Shown one piece after another: positions 11,286-21,161 of a stretch of DNA of 61,373 nt (within the stretch, counting starts at the first letter, position 1; every line of letters begins with the position of its first letter). The notes below the pieces were generated by a model. It was given only the letters and a program-made list of their open reading frames with translations. It was not told where the DNA came from and made no database searches. Location: NCBI GenBank assembly GCA_012064415.1, contig SSNU01000028.1, forward strand, positions 1 to 61,373. Reading direction: 5' to 3'. The position numbers and the translations under genes were made by a program. This stretch comes from Gyrodactylus bullatarudis (Eukaryota > Platyhelminthes > Monogenea > Gyrodactylidea > Gyrodactylidae).

Positions 11286-12460
11286 AAATCATGACGTCTA
11301 AAAGAAGAAGCATAATGTGGGAACAATTTGAAGGGATATTGCTTGTGAAGAAAGCAAAGTGTAAGCACTGTGGCATCGAAGTTTCAACCAATGGGCAAAC
11401 AACAAGCATGCACAATCATTTTTCTAAATTACATGCTGACTTAAAAACCCTACTACAATTTCGGTTGATAAAAATCAAGATACCCCTGAAAAGCTTCTGA
11501 TGTTGCTTTGTTTGAATAAAAACATTTCATTCAGCTGTTTGGATGATCAATACTTCAGAAGATTTTTAGAATTGTATTTGCCTTCACAAAAAATTCGAAA
11601 GTCAGCTTCTCTTGTGAATGATGTACTTCCTGAGTTATATCATGATACAGAGAAAAAAATGGTGAGATAATGATTTTTAATAGGTATTCATTTTAGAAAA
11701 TGATTTGAAAGATGTTCAGTCTGTTTCTTTTACATTCGATCACTGAACTTCAAAAGCAAATCGGCATTACATGGGACAAACAATGCACTATATTGATAAA
11801 GAATTCAACGCAAAATCATTTCTTGTTAATTGTTCTGAGTTTTCTGAAGCCTCAAACGCAAGTAACATTTCTCAAACATTAGATAGTAATATCAAGTCTG
11901 TTGGTATAAATCAAGAAAAACCCAAAACACATTACCTATGTTATTGACCAAGCTGCTAATATGTAAGCTGCTTGCAAGAAATCTGATTTCATTAAGGAAT
12001 ATGGATTCAATTTATGCTTCGATCACATCCTCAATACTGTTATGAGAAAGGCATGCAAAATTTATTTCAATGAGTTATTTGCAAAATTGTCAAAAATGGC
12101 AAACAGCATTCCAAGATCTGGCAAATTTCAAAACAATTTAAGAAATTATTGCCTGATGAATTCTGTTGACTACATCAAGTTACCAACTATATCTCCAACT
12201 CGATGGAATACTCACAATTTCCTGATCGAAGCTGTTTTACGCTTAGAAATTCCCCTGAAAGATATGTTGCATAATCGAAGAGAAAATACAGATAAAATCC
12301 AAACAGACTATGAATTCGACATCCTGCACAAGATTTATCCACTTCTTGAATTGGTCAAAAATGTTTCAGAACAAGTTTCAGCAGAAAGCACAACAACTTT
12401 AGATATTTGAATTTGTTGGTGAGTCGGAACTCATTTTGAGGATTTGAAGATAAGACGAGT

Positions 12461-12510
12461 AATTAGTGATAAAGCTTTTATTTCGCCGGATCTCATCAGA
12501 CTCTTACACC
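12461..12510 (-). ncRNA. Hammerhead ribozyme, family A, complete (A2)
   Basis: Minus strand: stem I 5' side GTAAGAGT, CTGATGA (12493-12499), eight-nucleotide stem-loop II GATCCGGC, GAAA (12481-12484), a 5-bp stem III ATAAA/TTTAT with loop AGC, cleavage triplet ATC, then ACT pairing with AGT. A second pairing GTAA/TTAC follows across a small internal loop. All invariant positions of a type I hammerhead are present, so activity is plausible. Confidence 0.8.
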
Positions 12511-12683
12511 GGCTTGATTTATACATTAAATTAATTAACAAAAGTGTATCCTCTTATTGGTTGGTTTGAGAATGCGATTGGGGAGGAAGTGGGGTTTCTC
12601 TTGTTGTTGTGAGCAATTACGTGTTCGGTCTTCTTTTTATGTAGGGATCAATTGGTAACTATTTCAAGTAATAAATCAAACGG

Positions 12684-12735
12684 GTGTAAGAGTCTGATGA
12701 GATCCGGCGAAATAAAAGCTTGATCACTAATTACT
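12684..12735 (+). ncRNA. Hammerhead ribozyme, family A (A3)
   Basis: Mirror copy of A2 in the right arm: CTGATGA at 12694-12700, GATCCGGC, GAAA at 12709-12712, ATC cleavage triplet at 12723-12725. One T-to-G change puts an A:G mismatch in stem III; the core is intact. Confidence 0.75.
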
Positions 12736-12964
12736 CGTCTTATCTTCAAATCCTCAAAATGAGTTCCGACTCACCAACAGATTCAAATGTTTTCGAAGAA
12801 GCTCGGCACTACCTTGTTTTCAGACATTAAACCTACTAGCTAAGTGTGGTCACTGGTTATTACTATATCCTTGTGAATCTAACTTGATGGAGATTGTCTT
12901 CTCACACCTAGATGTTAGAGTTCGGATAAGAAAGTGTCAATTCCATAAGAGAGTCAAATAATAT

Positions 12965-13060
12965 TCAACTCACGGTGGCAGATGTATACGCGTTTCGTCC
13001 TTATTAGGACTCGTCAGTACACCATAACCTGGATTCGAACCCGGGTCTACTCTTCCTTGG
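12965..13060 (-). mobile_element. tRNA-derived SINE fragment with hammerhead (B1)
   Basis: On the minus strand a canonical RNA polymerase III B box, GGGTTCGAATCC (13031-13042), is followed about 13 nt later by a hammerhead: CTGACGA (13011-13017), stem II GTCC/GGAC with loop TAATAA, GAAA (12993-12996), and triplet ATC. Stem I is GGTG/CACC with an internal loop. Stem III would be ACG/CGT, but one G is mutated to A. The A-box half is missing, so the copy is 5'-truncated. The order tRNA-like head then hammerhead is the plan known from schistosome SM-alpha SINEs. Confidence 0.75.
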
Positions 13061-13680
13061 AAGTGGCAACAAAAAACGATGGATTAGTTAAACTTTTTGC
13101 TCTTAAAGTCTCTGAATTGCTTGACGAAAAAATGAAGTCCTATGGTGATAAAATGGAAAGGATCATCCTAAAAAATTTTCTGAATCCATTTTTTAAAAAT
13201 AATAATTTAACTACAGAAAAAGAAACAATAGTTACTAAAAAGCTCGAAGATGTGTATATAAAATATAGTAAAAACAAAGAGGCTTCTCTAACATCATTTT
13301 CTGAAGCAAATAAAGAAATAATCTCTTTCACTTCTTTGCAAGTTAAACAAATGGGATTTATTAACAATTTTATGAAAAATACGACCGATGATTTGTCGAA
13401 TCCCTTACAAGCAGAAATAAAAAGTTACATGGGGCAGAATAATTCAAATGAACTTAATGTAGTTGGTTGGTGGAAGACTCATTCCAAAAAATTTCCAAGA
13501 CTTACTAACTTGGCTCGTCATATTTTAAGCCAACCAGCATCTTCATCTCCATGTGAACGTAAGTTACCATTCCCAGTCGAACGGACAAGCTGGAAGCTTT
13601 ATAGAAACTCTCCAACGGTAATTAGACAAACACCAGAAGGAAAGGAAACACGAGACAGTCCGCATTTTTTTAAATATTGA

Positions 13681-14340
13681 TACTCCACTAAATCGTGCAC
13701 AATGATAAATCTTTATTAGAATTAGTGTTTAATCATCGAGTTAAGGACAAGATTTAGACTTGAACCCCGTTCTTGATTTTTGGGGAGAATCATTCATTAG
13801 CAAAAAGAGAAAAAAAAGGAAACTTTAATCAGAAATTCATCCAAGTTCTACTTCTAGATACCTCCAACTAAAATTTCAACATCTTCTTAAGCAACTCTCT
13901 CCTAGAACACATTGAAGGGCAAACTACAACTTCATATTAATTAGCTTTAGTTGTATCGTTGAAATTTGCCAGCGTAAGTTGATATTAAGTTGATCTCATC
14001 TTCATATCAATAAAAAGGTTCTCATAAAATAAACAAATCAATTATAGGCCAGGAATAATAGTCTCCTCTTGAAACCAAAGTGAATTCAACTCTGCTCTAT
14101 TGGGGAAATGTATCTCCTGAGTCAAGTGTAAATCGTATTATCATGCTTAATAGACTCATCTACATTGAATTTTATGTCAATAATTTTTTGCTATAAACTC
14201 AATTGTACTCCAATGGGAAATTTTTTTGAAGTTTATTTACTCTGTTCATCTGACAGGCAATGAATAAATAACAGACAAGAAGAAATAAATTCATTGAAAA
14301 ATATTTACATATGTAATTGATTCAAATCTTTTAGTCTAAA
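13681..14340. other. No gene; MITE tip at about 13920-13955
   Basis: AT-rich spacer between the hAT relic and the divergent gene pair. 'acttcatattaattagcttt' near 13930 is a lone family X tip. A minus-strand AATAAA near 14230 could serve the gene at 14347. Confidence 0.4.
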
Positions 14341-14346
14341 TTCTTT

Positions 14347-14646
14347 TTACTTTTTTTCCTCTTGATCCTTGTCTAAATAGAGAACACGGCTCTCTGAAAT
14401 GCTTTCCTGATCTTCATTGCCATTGGTTTTATCATCATTTGATCGATTCTTTTTCCAGTATGAATAAAACTTTATCAAGGCCAAAGTGATTGCTGCATAG
14501 CTGAGTAACTTCTTGACGCTATTTGACTTTCTCTGTTCATAACTATTATTCATATAATCATTATTCATTGGAACTGTTAACATTCCAGGATTATTATCAT
14601 CATAGTAACCGTTATAATCAACTGGGCTGCCATAATTTACATCCAT
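14347..14646 (-). CDS. Small single-span membrane protein, unrecognised
   Basis: A 99-residue open frame from ATG at 14646. The N-terminal ~40 residues are rich in Asn, Tyr, Asp and Gly. One hydrophobic segment follows at about residues 46-64 (LLSYAAITLALIKFYSYW), flanked by Lys, then an acidic/polar tail (NEDQESISESR) ending in EEKK. No known family is apparent. Codon use is ordinary and the frame is clean, unlike the surrounding transposon relics, which argues for a real gene. Upstream on the minus strand, 'tttgtatttag' just before the leader could be a 3' splice site of a 5' UTR intron. It is head-to-head with the gene at 14818, which has a comparable plan (one membrane span, charged tail). 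The dilysine-like end might be an ER-retrieval signal only if the C-terminus is cytosolic; this is speculation. Confidence 0.5.
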   Translation of the reverse strand: MDVNYGSPVDYNGYYDDNNPGMLTVPMNNDYMNNSYEQRKSNSVKKLLSYAAITLALIKFYSYWKKNRSNDDKTNGNEDQESISESRVLYLDKDQEEKK

Positions 14647-14817
14647 CTTTTCTGTGATCTCACTTGTAATCTAAATACAAATTTTAGTTCAGTCAACACT
14701 CTATTTATGACCAAATAGCATTATGAAACGAAATAACTTGTCATCATATAACTCATTGTTAATATCGTCATAAAGGTGTGCAGTTCAAGTGAAACGAAAA
14801 TATAGAGTTCATCAAAA
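14647..14817. promoter_or_regulatory. Shared divergent promoter region (inferred)
   Basis: A 171-bp gap separates the two start codons of the divergent small genes. AT-rich words such as TATTTATG and AATATAG are present but not decisive. The inference rests on geometry alone. Confidence 0.3.
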
Positions 14818-15141
14818 ATGTGTAGCATTGGAAAACAGTTCAAATGTAAAAAATCAGTTGTTCTTACTGTGTCAGCTTTCTTAACATGCCTTTACTTGAA
14901 ACTTTACAAGGAATATTCAAAGGATCCGAGTCGTAATGAAATTGCAAAACTTCAAAGGGAAATAATTGGCCTCAGACGTAGTATTATCGACTCGATCACG
15001 AAACAACAAGAATTTATTGTGATTGAGGATAGCAATATTGTTATAGAAGACAGGAAGAAGAAAAAGAAACAGAAAAATAAGCAAAATCAAAATGATGATG
15101 ATGAGGAAAAAAAGGATAACGGCAAGGAAGGCGAAAACTGA
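14818..15141 (+). CDS. Small single-span membrane protein with Lys/Asp-rich tail, unrecognised
   Basis: A 107-residue open frame. Residues about 14-30 (VVLTVSAFLTCLYLKLY) form one hydrophobic segment after a short basic N-terminus, suggesting a signal anchor. Residues 40-65 (EIAKLQREIIGLRRSIIDSI) have heptad-like spacing and may form a short coiled coil. The tail is a low-complexity run of Lys, then Asp/Glu. AATAAA occurs at 15222-15227, 80 bp past the stop, as a plausible polyadenylation signal. It is divergent from the gene at 14347 and similar in size and layout, so the two could be functionally or evolutionarily linked, though I see no clear sequence identity. Function unknown. Confidence 0.5.
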   Translation: MCSIGKQFKCKKSVVLTVSAFLTCLYLKLYKEYSKDPSRNEIAKLQREIIGLRRSIIDSITKQQEFIVIEDSNIVIEDRKKKKKQKNKQNQNDDDEEKKDNGKEGEN

Positions 15142-15225
15142 AAATGTTATAAATTTGCATATAGAAAAGAAAGAAAATTGCGATATATGAGACTGTATTA
15201 TCTATACATAATGAATTGAAAAATA

Positions 15226-15426
15226 AATTGAATATAAGTCAAAATTCCATAAATTTAATTGCAAATCTCTTGATGATATTCTCCGACTTGAATCTTTTAA
15301 TTTGCATGAGGGAGGCAACAAGAAATTTGTATTTTTTCTAAATTTAAAATTAAAAGAAAATGCAAGAAAAAATGTAATCCAATTTCCTGCAAAAGACAGG
15401 TCTGTCAGAATAGTGATTTTTCATTA
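15226..15426 (+). other. Open frame without ATG, possible exon or relic
   Basis: A 66-codon open stretch (EYKSKFHKF, SLDDILRLESFNLHEGG, then VIQFPAKDRSVRIVIF) ends at TAA. It has no start codon and no recognised domain. It could be an exon or a chance frame; the mixed composition is slightly more protein-like than its neighbours. Confidence 0.2.
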
Positions 15427-15789
15427 ATTATCCAAATACAGTTATCCTCGATGAATTTGGGAATTTAAGAAAATTAAAATTAAGGTCTCAAAATTCTTTG
15501 GAGATTTTCTGGAAAGCAAATAAAAGGCACACTTTTACCAATCAGAGAAAAATATCGATCTCAGATCAATCCAAATTTACAGAACACCAGCCAAAATTAT
15601 TTGAAGACAAAGTTGATCAAGAACTAAAATAAACACATGGACAATTCCAACTAATTGAATCTAAGATGCTCAAACAGTTCAACGAAGAAGCTTTATCGAC
15701 TATCTGAAGTACATGAAATGATCCAGAAATCCTCTTGTGACCAATTCTCGATTTTGGATAAGAGAATAAAATATGCAAAATCTGTAATT

Positions 15790-16048
15790 GTTCATCATCA
15801 TTATTTGGGAGCTGAATTTCCATCTTTTGACCACTTTCCACTTCCAATTCAATAAAATCGTCCAGTTCAAAGTTCGTAAAAATCTATTCAAGAACAATGG
15901 TCTTATTTTTCTTAAAAATATTTTTTTCGGAATTGTTACTTTCAAAAGGTAAAAGGGAACGACATGAGTAGGATCCCAAGAATCTTTAACATATACGAAT
16001 TCTTGACGAAAAAAATCGAGATTTTTGTAAAAATCATATGATTTGAAT
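15790..16048. repeat. Hairpin MITE, family X, right half
   Basis: It contains 'gacatgagtaggatcccaag' and 'atttttgtaaaaatcatatg', in the order seen in the right arms of full copies. The partner arm is absent. Confidence 0.5.
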
Positions 16049-16111
16049 TGGTCTAAAACATTTAAAAGATTTATTTGTGTTGAAATTTAATTTGTTTAAT
16101 GAATAAACGGA

Positions 16112-17262
16112 TTGCTTTGCCGGGTTTTTGAATCAAGAGTTCTAAGCACGTTTTCCTTACAAAATCATAGTTTGCATATACAAAGAACGTTTATTCTCCT
16201 CAAACTCAAGAAGGACTATGAAGACTTGCTTAGAGTGTATGCTGCCAGACCCTTACCGTTTTCAGTTAAGGATCTTGTGGAAACGGAACTCAATAGGTTG
16301 GAGACTGCTGGAATTATCTGCAGAGTGACCAACCCTAAGTGCGCAGCTTCACTAGTAGTAGTTCTCCGTAAACCAGGCTCTGAGAACCCCGTGAGAATTT
16401 GTACAGACTATAGTTTAACGGTGAACAAATTTATTGATAATAATGCATATTACACTCCCAGATTTGAAGATTTTCTTCGAGAGTTCAACGACTGTAGAGT
16501 ATATAGTGTAATTGACTTAAAGGATGCCTACCTACAGGTAAAGCTTGATGACAGTTGCAAGGAGCTAACAACGATGGCCACTTCACGGGGATATTACTAT
16601 TTCAACTATCTACAATTTGGGTTGTCAGCAGCCCCACGAATTTTCCAAGAAATCATGGACATCCTGTTTGATGGTATTGATGGTGTCATGGCATATCAGG
16701 ATGACATCATCATTGATGGCCCCAGCTCGGAGATTCATGACCTTAGATATGCAGAAGTAATCAAACGGTTGCGTCAATACAACTTCGAAATCAACTCGTC
16801 AAAACTACAGCATAAGAAGACTCGAGTGAAGTACCTCGGGTTTGAATTGTCTAACGGTTCCATTTATCCTGACCCTGAAAGAATAAAGCAGTTCACACAG
16901 ATTGTCCCTCCAGCAGATAAGAAGGAATTAGTTAGTCTACTGGCTACTTTGAGATACTATGAACGGTTTCATCCCAATCTCAGCTTGAAAATTGGTCATC
17001 TGTATGATAAACTCAAACAGGACAGCTTCTCATGGGATCCCAAAGACAGCTTAGTTATTAAACATGTCATCGGCACAATGAGTGAGAACTTCCTTCAAGG
17101 TTACGATATTAATAAGCCCTTCTTTTTGGCGACTGATGCCTCTGCTAAAGAAATTGGTTATTTGCTCTCGCATGATCCTGAGTTTTTGAATCAAGAGTTC
17201 TAAGCATGTTTTCCTTACAAAATCATAGTTTGCATATATCAAAGAACGTTTATTTTCCTGTA
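16112..17262 (+). pseudogene. Ty3/gypsy reverse transcriptase fragment flanked by ~76-bp direct repeats
   Basis: The 363-codon frame 16112-17203 encodes a gypsy-type RT: an EL.RLE..GII region, RICTDYS, SVIDLKDAYLQ, YYYFNYLQFGL, then the catalytic box YQDD (YIDD or YVDD in most relatives), KYLGFELS, and the start of RNase H (PFFLATDASAKEIGYLLS). Protease, integrase, Gag and LTRs are missing. About 76 bp beginning TTTTTGAATCAAGAGTTCTA occur at both ends (about 16125-16200 and 17183-17259). At the left copy this encodes FESRVLS, which resembles the RNase H segment that should follow YLLS on the right. The fragment therefore looks rearranged, with RNase H sequence duplicated in front of the RT. 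Not functional. Confidence 0.8.
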
Positions 17263-17565
17263 TAAATAAACTTCATATCAACCTACTTTATATTCAAAGA
17301 GACGGAGTGGGATCTCCTCTTCGACCACTTTTTGCAGATTTGCAGCTGTGTTTGATTTAACTTTTCCATTTCATTAATCTTATGTTAACATAGTAATTTC
17401 ATCAGACATTTTCTCTACAACCAATTGTAAATCGATAACAATTTTGAGCTCAAAGATTGAAAAAAGAGAGATTGGAGCATTTTCGAAACTGATGAAATGG
17501 ACTAACTTTTTTGTTTTTTTATTATTTAGACAATTGTTTCATCTTCATATTAACTAGCTTATGAA
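17263..17565. repeat. Hairpin MITE, subfamily X2, end fragment
   Basis: 'gagcattttcgaaactgatg' and the tip 'catcttcatattaactagct' match other X2 copies. 'aacttcatatcaacctactt' at about 17270 is a second family X tip, directly next to the gypsy fragment. Confidence 0.45.
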
Positions 17566-18520
17566 ATTATTTACACTATTTCCGCTATTCTTGTTCTTCA
17601 TCAATGTTAATACTTTTCATAGTTGATAAAGGAACAAAACATTTTAAAAGGTTGGAAAACATCATCATCCTATAGGAACAGAATAAATTTGGAATAGGTA
17701 AAATTTAGAGCCATTTGATTTGATCTGATTTGCTTTTTAGATCGTTGATCGTGTGAAAAAAATATACAAGTCAATAAAGATAATTATCTTTATTCTTTTA
17801 TATGCTGTTTTCCGGACAAATATTGAATGATATTAAACATATAAATATAAAATATGATAGATTCTATTAATTAATTTAGTTTAATTAGTTTAAATTATCC
17901 GATAGTTCAATGTTTTAGCGACTCCTACTTATCTTAAATTTTTTTCAAAATTAATTTTATAACGTTAAGGAATCTGGTTTGTCGATCTGAATAAATTAAC
18001 CCTTTCGTGAGGTTCGCCCTAAATAGGGCGATCATTTAAAGTAGGAAATTCTCAGTTATTACGAAGGTCTCAACAATATCACATAATCTATTCTATAATT
18101 CACGCTAAACAAACCTGAAAAATATCAAAAAGTCTCAAAGAGATATCTAAATTTGGATAAAATAACCAAGATTAGTAAAATTTGGTTTTCATCTACTTAT
18201 TATTAATAATAAGTAGATTAATAGTAGATGGGAAATTTAATAGAAAATCGACTTTCTTAGATGGGGTCATATAAATCCTTATTGAATAGAATTTCCATTA
18301 GAATCTCATTTAGAATGGTCCTATATCAATTTTGAGTCTTTTTCTAGATTGGTTTTCTTATTGTATAGATAGGGTTAATTTTCAATGCAATATTCAAAAA
18401 CATGTCCAAAATTCATATAAATGCCAGATTCCGATTTTGAAAAATATGACATTTTTCATTGTTAAACTTAGGAGCTAAAAACAATAAAAAATCTTAAACT
18501 TTTCTATTTTATACAAAAAT
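17566..18520. other. No gene; 28-bp perfect palindrome at 18191-18218
   Basis: AT-rich spacer. A perfect palindrome is built on ATCTACTTATTATT and its complement. CCCTAAATAGGGCG near 18018 is another short palindromic word. Nothing else is supported. Confidence 0.4.
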
Positions 18521-18524
18521 GCAG

Positions 18525-18870
18525 GGGATGACAGTACAGACGTTTGGGTGAAGGAGAAATTCTTCATAAATAGATATAAATTAAACTTATGTGTTCAAAA
18601 AAACTATTCGTATAATCTTCAACTACCTTGGCCTATGTGAGCTTTTTCACTTTTCTCTTCAGGGTTGCTACTTATTGGAGAGTTTTGGTTATTTTTTAGC
18701 TCATTATATTCTTCTTTGACATTTACTATAGTAATAGCTATTTCTTTCATAATTTTTAAAATATTATTTTGAATGAATTCTCAGCTTATATCATTTTTAA
18801 AGTATTGCCACTGATTATGCTTTGTGAAATGTACATATGGCCCCAATATATATATTTTTTCTAATTTTCC
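18525..18870 (+). mobile_element. Penelope-like element, 3' tail fragment with hammerhead relic
   Basis: Encodes the last ~30 endonuclease residues (DVWVKEKFFINRYKLNLCVQ), TGA, and the 3' tail, almost identical to 21385-21730. The hammerhead relic at 18807-18841 has CTGATTA (G-to-T in the core) and GAAA, with a perfect 4-bp stem I GCCA/TGGC. The high identity of the two copies implies recent duplication or transposition. Confidence 0.8.
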
Positions 18871-19189
18871 AAATAAAAAAATAAGAATTTGGAAGAAATT
18901 TGATCAAAAACAAAATTTCAAAGACTGTTTTCTCTCAATATTAATAAGGATGTGGACTAGAATCAGGATATTAAAAATAATCGGATAATCTCGATATGGA
19001 ACATTTAAAAATCCGATTTATTTTAAGACAATATCAAAATTATAATTTTTTCTTGAATACAGGGGTGGGCTTTTTATTCCTTATATCAAATCAAGATTTC
19101 GATGTCCCATTGATTTATTTAAATAAATTCTTTCCATAGCCCTGAATATAGCTATAAAGCATTTATTTATCAAAAGAAACATAATGTTA

Positions 19190-19300
19190 GTTGATATGAA
19201 GATGTGAGAATTTATGATTGTTTTCAAGAAATCGAATTTGATCAAGATTTTTTGGAATGTAGATCATGGAGAAAATAAATCATCAAGAAAAATTTACGCC
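19190..19300. repeat. Hairpin MITE, family X, left tip fragment
   Basis: 'gttgatatgaagatgtgaga' and 'aatcgaatttgatcaagatt' are family X left-arm phrases; the rest is missing. Confidence 0.45.
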
Positions 19301-20178
19301 ATACAGTTAGACCTGTGACTTGTGAACCAAAAATTACCCTCTTCCCTCTGCCCCTCTAAATTTCGTTTTCGTAATCATACTTACGAGTAGGGTTTCTGTA
19401 TTCACCTTAAATTTTCTGGGCAAAAATAACAATTTTCATTCTATCAACATTTATTTGAAAGAGCTCTTTTCGCCGAAGAATTCTCTATGCTTGTTTGATC
19501 GTACATAGATTCGGATCAAAAGATATCCAAACTTATATTATTTCACTGAAATTTAATTTTATCGTAAAATAGCTTTTTCCCAACTTTGGTAACTGAGTAG
19601 GGGCTCTTTTTTCACTTCCAAAACAATCAAATAACAAGCCTAGTGACCATCTGGATGTACTCACCCATTACACTACTCTTTTGCAAAAATCCAACTGTTC
19701 CACACCCCTTCGCAAATCTTTTTCTCAAAAAAATTAGGTCGGAAAAAACTATTTATCGATTAAAATCAATTAATCGATAAGATAAATTACACATAAGATA
19801 GCTGATGGGATTATTCCTGAGATTTTCCCGATCCGGCCTATCTTGGACATGTCGTCATGTCCACAACATAATTTAGCTAAATGGTTGATAGATGTATTAA
19901 AACCTATACATGAATACTATGCTAAATATGTTATTAAAGATACTTTTTCGTTTGTTGATAAAATTAAGGATTTAAATATACGTTCAAAAGAGATGATTTC
20001 ATTAGATGTAAGTTCTTTATTTCCCAATGTACCATTAGAAGAAACCCTGACTATTATCAGTTCTTTTATTGATGAATATGGTGGTTTTGAAATGCAGAGT
20101 AAAGAATTAACAGACCTAATAAGGATATGTTGTATAAATGTTCCTCTATCATTTCAAGACAAAGTTTTCATCCAAAAA

Positions 20179-20864
20179 NNNNNNNNNNNNNNNNNNNNNN
20201 NNNNNNNNNNNNNNNNNNNNNNNNNNNNNNNNNNNNNNNNNNNNNNNNNNNNNNNNNNNNNNNNNNNNNNNNNNNNNNNNNNNNNNNNNNNNNNNNNNNN
20301 NNNNNNNNNNNNNNNNNNNNNNNNNNNNNNNNNNNNNNNNNNNNNNNNNNNNNNNNNNNNNNNNNNNNNNNNNNNNNNNNNNNNNNNNNNNNNNNNNNNN
20401 NNNNNNNNNNNNNNNNNNNNNNNNNNNNNNNNNNNNNNNNNNNNNNNNNNNNNNNNNNNNNNNNNNNNNNNNNNNNNNNNNNNNNNNNNNNNNNNNNNNN
20501 NNNNNNNNNNNNNNNNNNNNNNNNNNNNNNNNNNNNNNNNNNNNNNNNNNNNNNNNNNNNNNNNNNNNNNNNNNNNNNNNNNNNNNNNNNNNNNNNNNNN
20601 NNNNNNNNNNNNNNNNNNNNNNNNNNNNNNNNNNNNNNNNNNNNNNNNNNNNNNNNNNNNNNNNNNNNNNNNNNNNNNNNNNNNNNNNNNNNNNNNNNNN
20701 NNNNNNNNNNNNNNNNNNNNNNNNNNNNNNNNNNNNNNNNNNNNNNNNNNNNNNNNNNNNNNNNNNNNNNNNNNNNNNNNNNNNNNNNNNNNNNNNNNNN
20801 NNNNNNNNNNNNNNNNNNNNNNNNNNNNNNNNNNNNNNNNNNNNNNNNNNNNNNNNNNNNNNNN
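20179..20864. other. Assembly gap (686 N)
   Basis: An unbroken run of N inside a Penelope element, probably because near-identical tandem copies could not be assembled. By comparison with the copy at 24.3-25.3 kb about 0.9 kb of coding sequence is expected here, so the gap length may be an estimate. Confidence 0.95.
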
Positions 20865-21100
20865 TAACTTATACAAACCAAATCTATGCGTTCAGAAAAA
20901 TTATTCATACAATCTTCAACTACCCTGGCCGATATGAGCTTTTTCACTTTTCTCTCCATTTCTGCTATTTATTGGAGAGTTTTGGTGTTTTTTTCAGCTC
21001 ATATTTTATTCTATTTATTTTCCTTCTTTTACTATTTCTTTGAGAATTTGTAAATTATTATATTCATGGACCTTTTTAAATTATATCATTTTAAAAGTGA

Positions 21101-21137
21101 CACTACTGATGATCCTTTTAGAAATGTACATCTAGTG
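21101..21137 (+). ncRNA. Hammerhead ribozyme, Penelope type (P3)
   Basis: Stem I is a perfect 5-bp helix CACTA/TAGTG. CTGATGA (21106-21112) is followed by eight nucleotides and GAAA (21121-21124), with ATC as cleavage triplet. Stem III is the self-complementary ATGTACAT, too short for a good hairpin loop but able to pair between two molecules, as in known dimeric hammerheads. The longer ATGTAC/GTACAT stem in P1 shows what may have been lost. Confidence 0.75.
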
Positions 21138-21161
21138 ATTTAATATATTCTCTTCCTACTA

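Larger units (their letters stand above)
12416..12781. mobile_element. Inverted-arm repeat carrying a hammerhead in each arm
   Basis: The two ~115-bp arms (about 12418-12530 and 12678-12780) are near-perfect inverted repeats starting TGTTGGTGAGTCGGAACTCA. Each arm contains one family A hammerhead; the two diverge from the centre and their 3' sides point outward. The ~145-bp centre has no open frame. It interrupts the hAT coding region just after the frame ending TTTLDI. No clear target duplication is visible. It could be a retrozyme-like or Penelope-terminal-repeat derivative, or a MITE that captured a ribozyme. Confidence 0.75.
11291..13680 (+). pseudogene. hAT-family transposase, decayed and interrupted
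   Basis: The start at 11291 opens a BED zinc finger (W at residue 10, C-x2-C, then H-x4-H). After a frameshift the frame continues with LDDQYFRRFLELYLPS, FTFDHWTS with the first catalytic Asp, a VIDQAAN-like region, then 12042-12410 (SPTRWNTHNFLIE). After two insertions, 13058-13680 carries the C-terminal dimerisation region (VVGWWKTHSKKFPRLTNLAR, SSPCER), typical of hAT. Several stops and frameshifts occur between the blocks. Two younger repeats sit inside it: the hammerhead-bearing inverted element 12416-12781 and a tRNA-SINE fragment 12965-13060. It cannot make a working transposase. Terminal repeats were not identified. Confidence 0.9.
19785..21150 (+). pseudogene. Penelope-like element with RT, incomplete because of N gap
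   Basis: The RT N-terminal half is open from about 19785: RPILDMSS, AKWLIDVLKPIHEYYAKYV, then ISLDVSSLFPNVPLEETL, with the first RT catalytic Asp in the SLDVSSLFPNVP box. The frame enters a run of N at 20179 just before the expected GMGSPLSP-type box. After the gap, 20865-20937 is the C-terminus (NLYKPNLCVQKN). The tail and hammerhead follow at 21101-21137. The part before the gap shows no stop, so this copy might be intact, but the YVDD box and endonuclease cannot be seen. Immediately downstream lies another Penelope piece in the same orientation. Confidence 0.85.

Noticed and set aside
15617..15945. Overlapping small frames on both strands
   Set aside because: They run into MITE arm sequence, have no domain and overlap each other; probably chance.
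20127..21043. Long frames through the run of N
   Set aside because: They consist almost entirely of undetermined bases.
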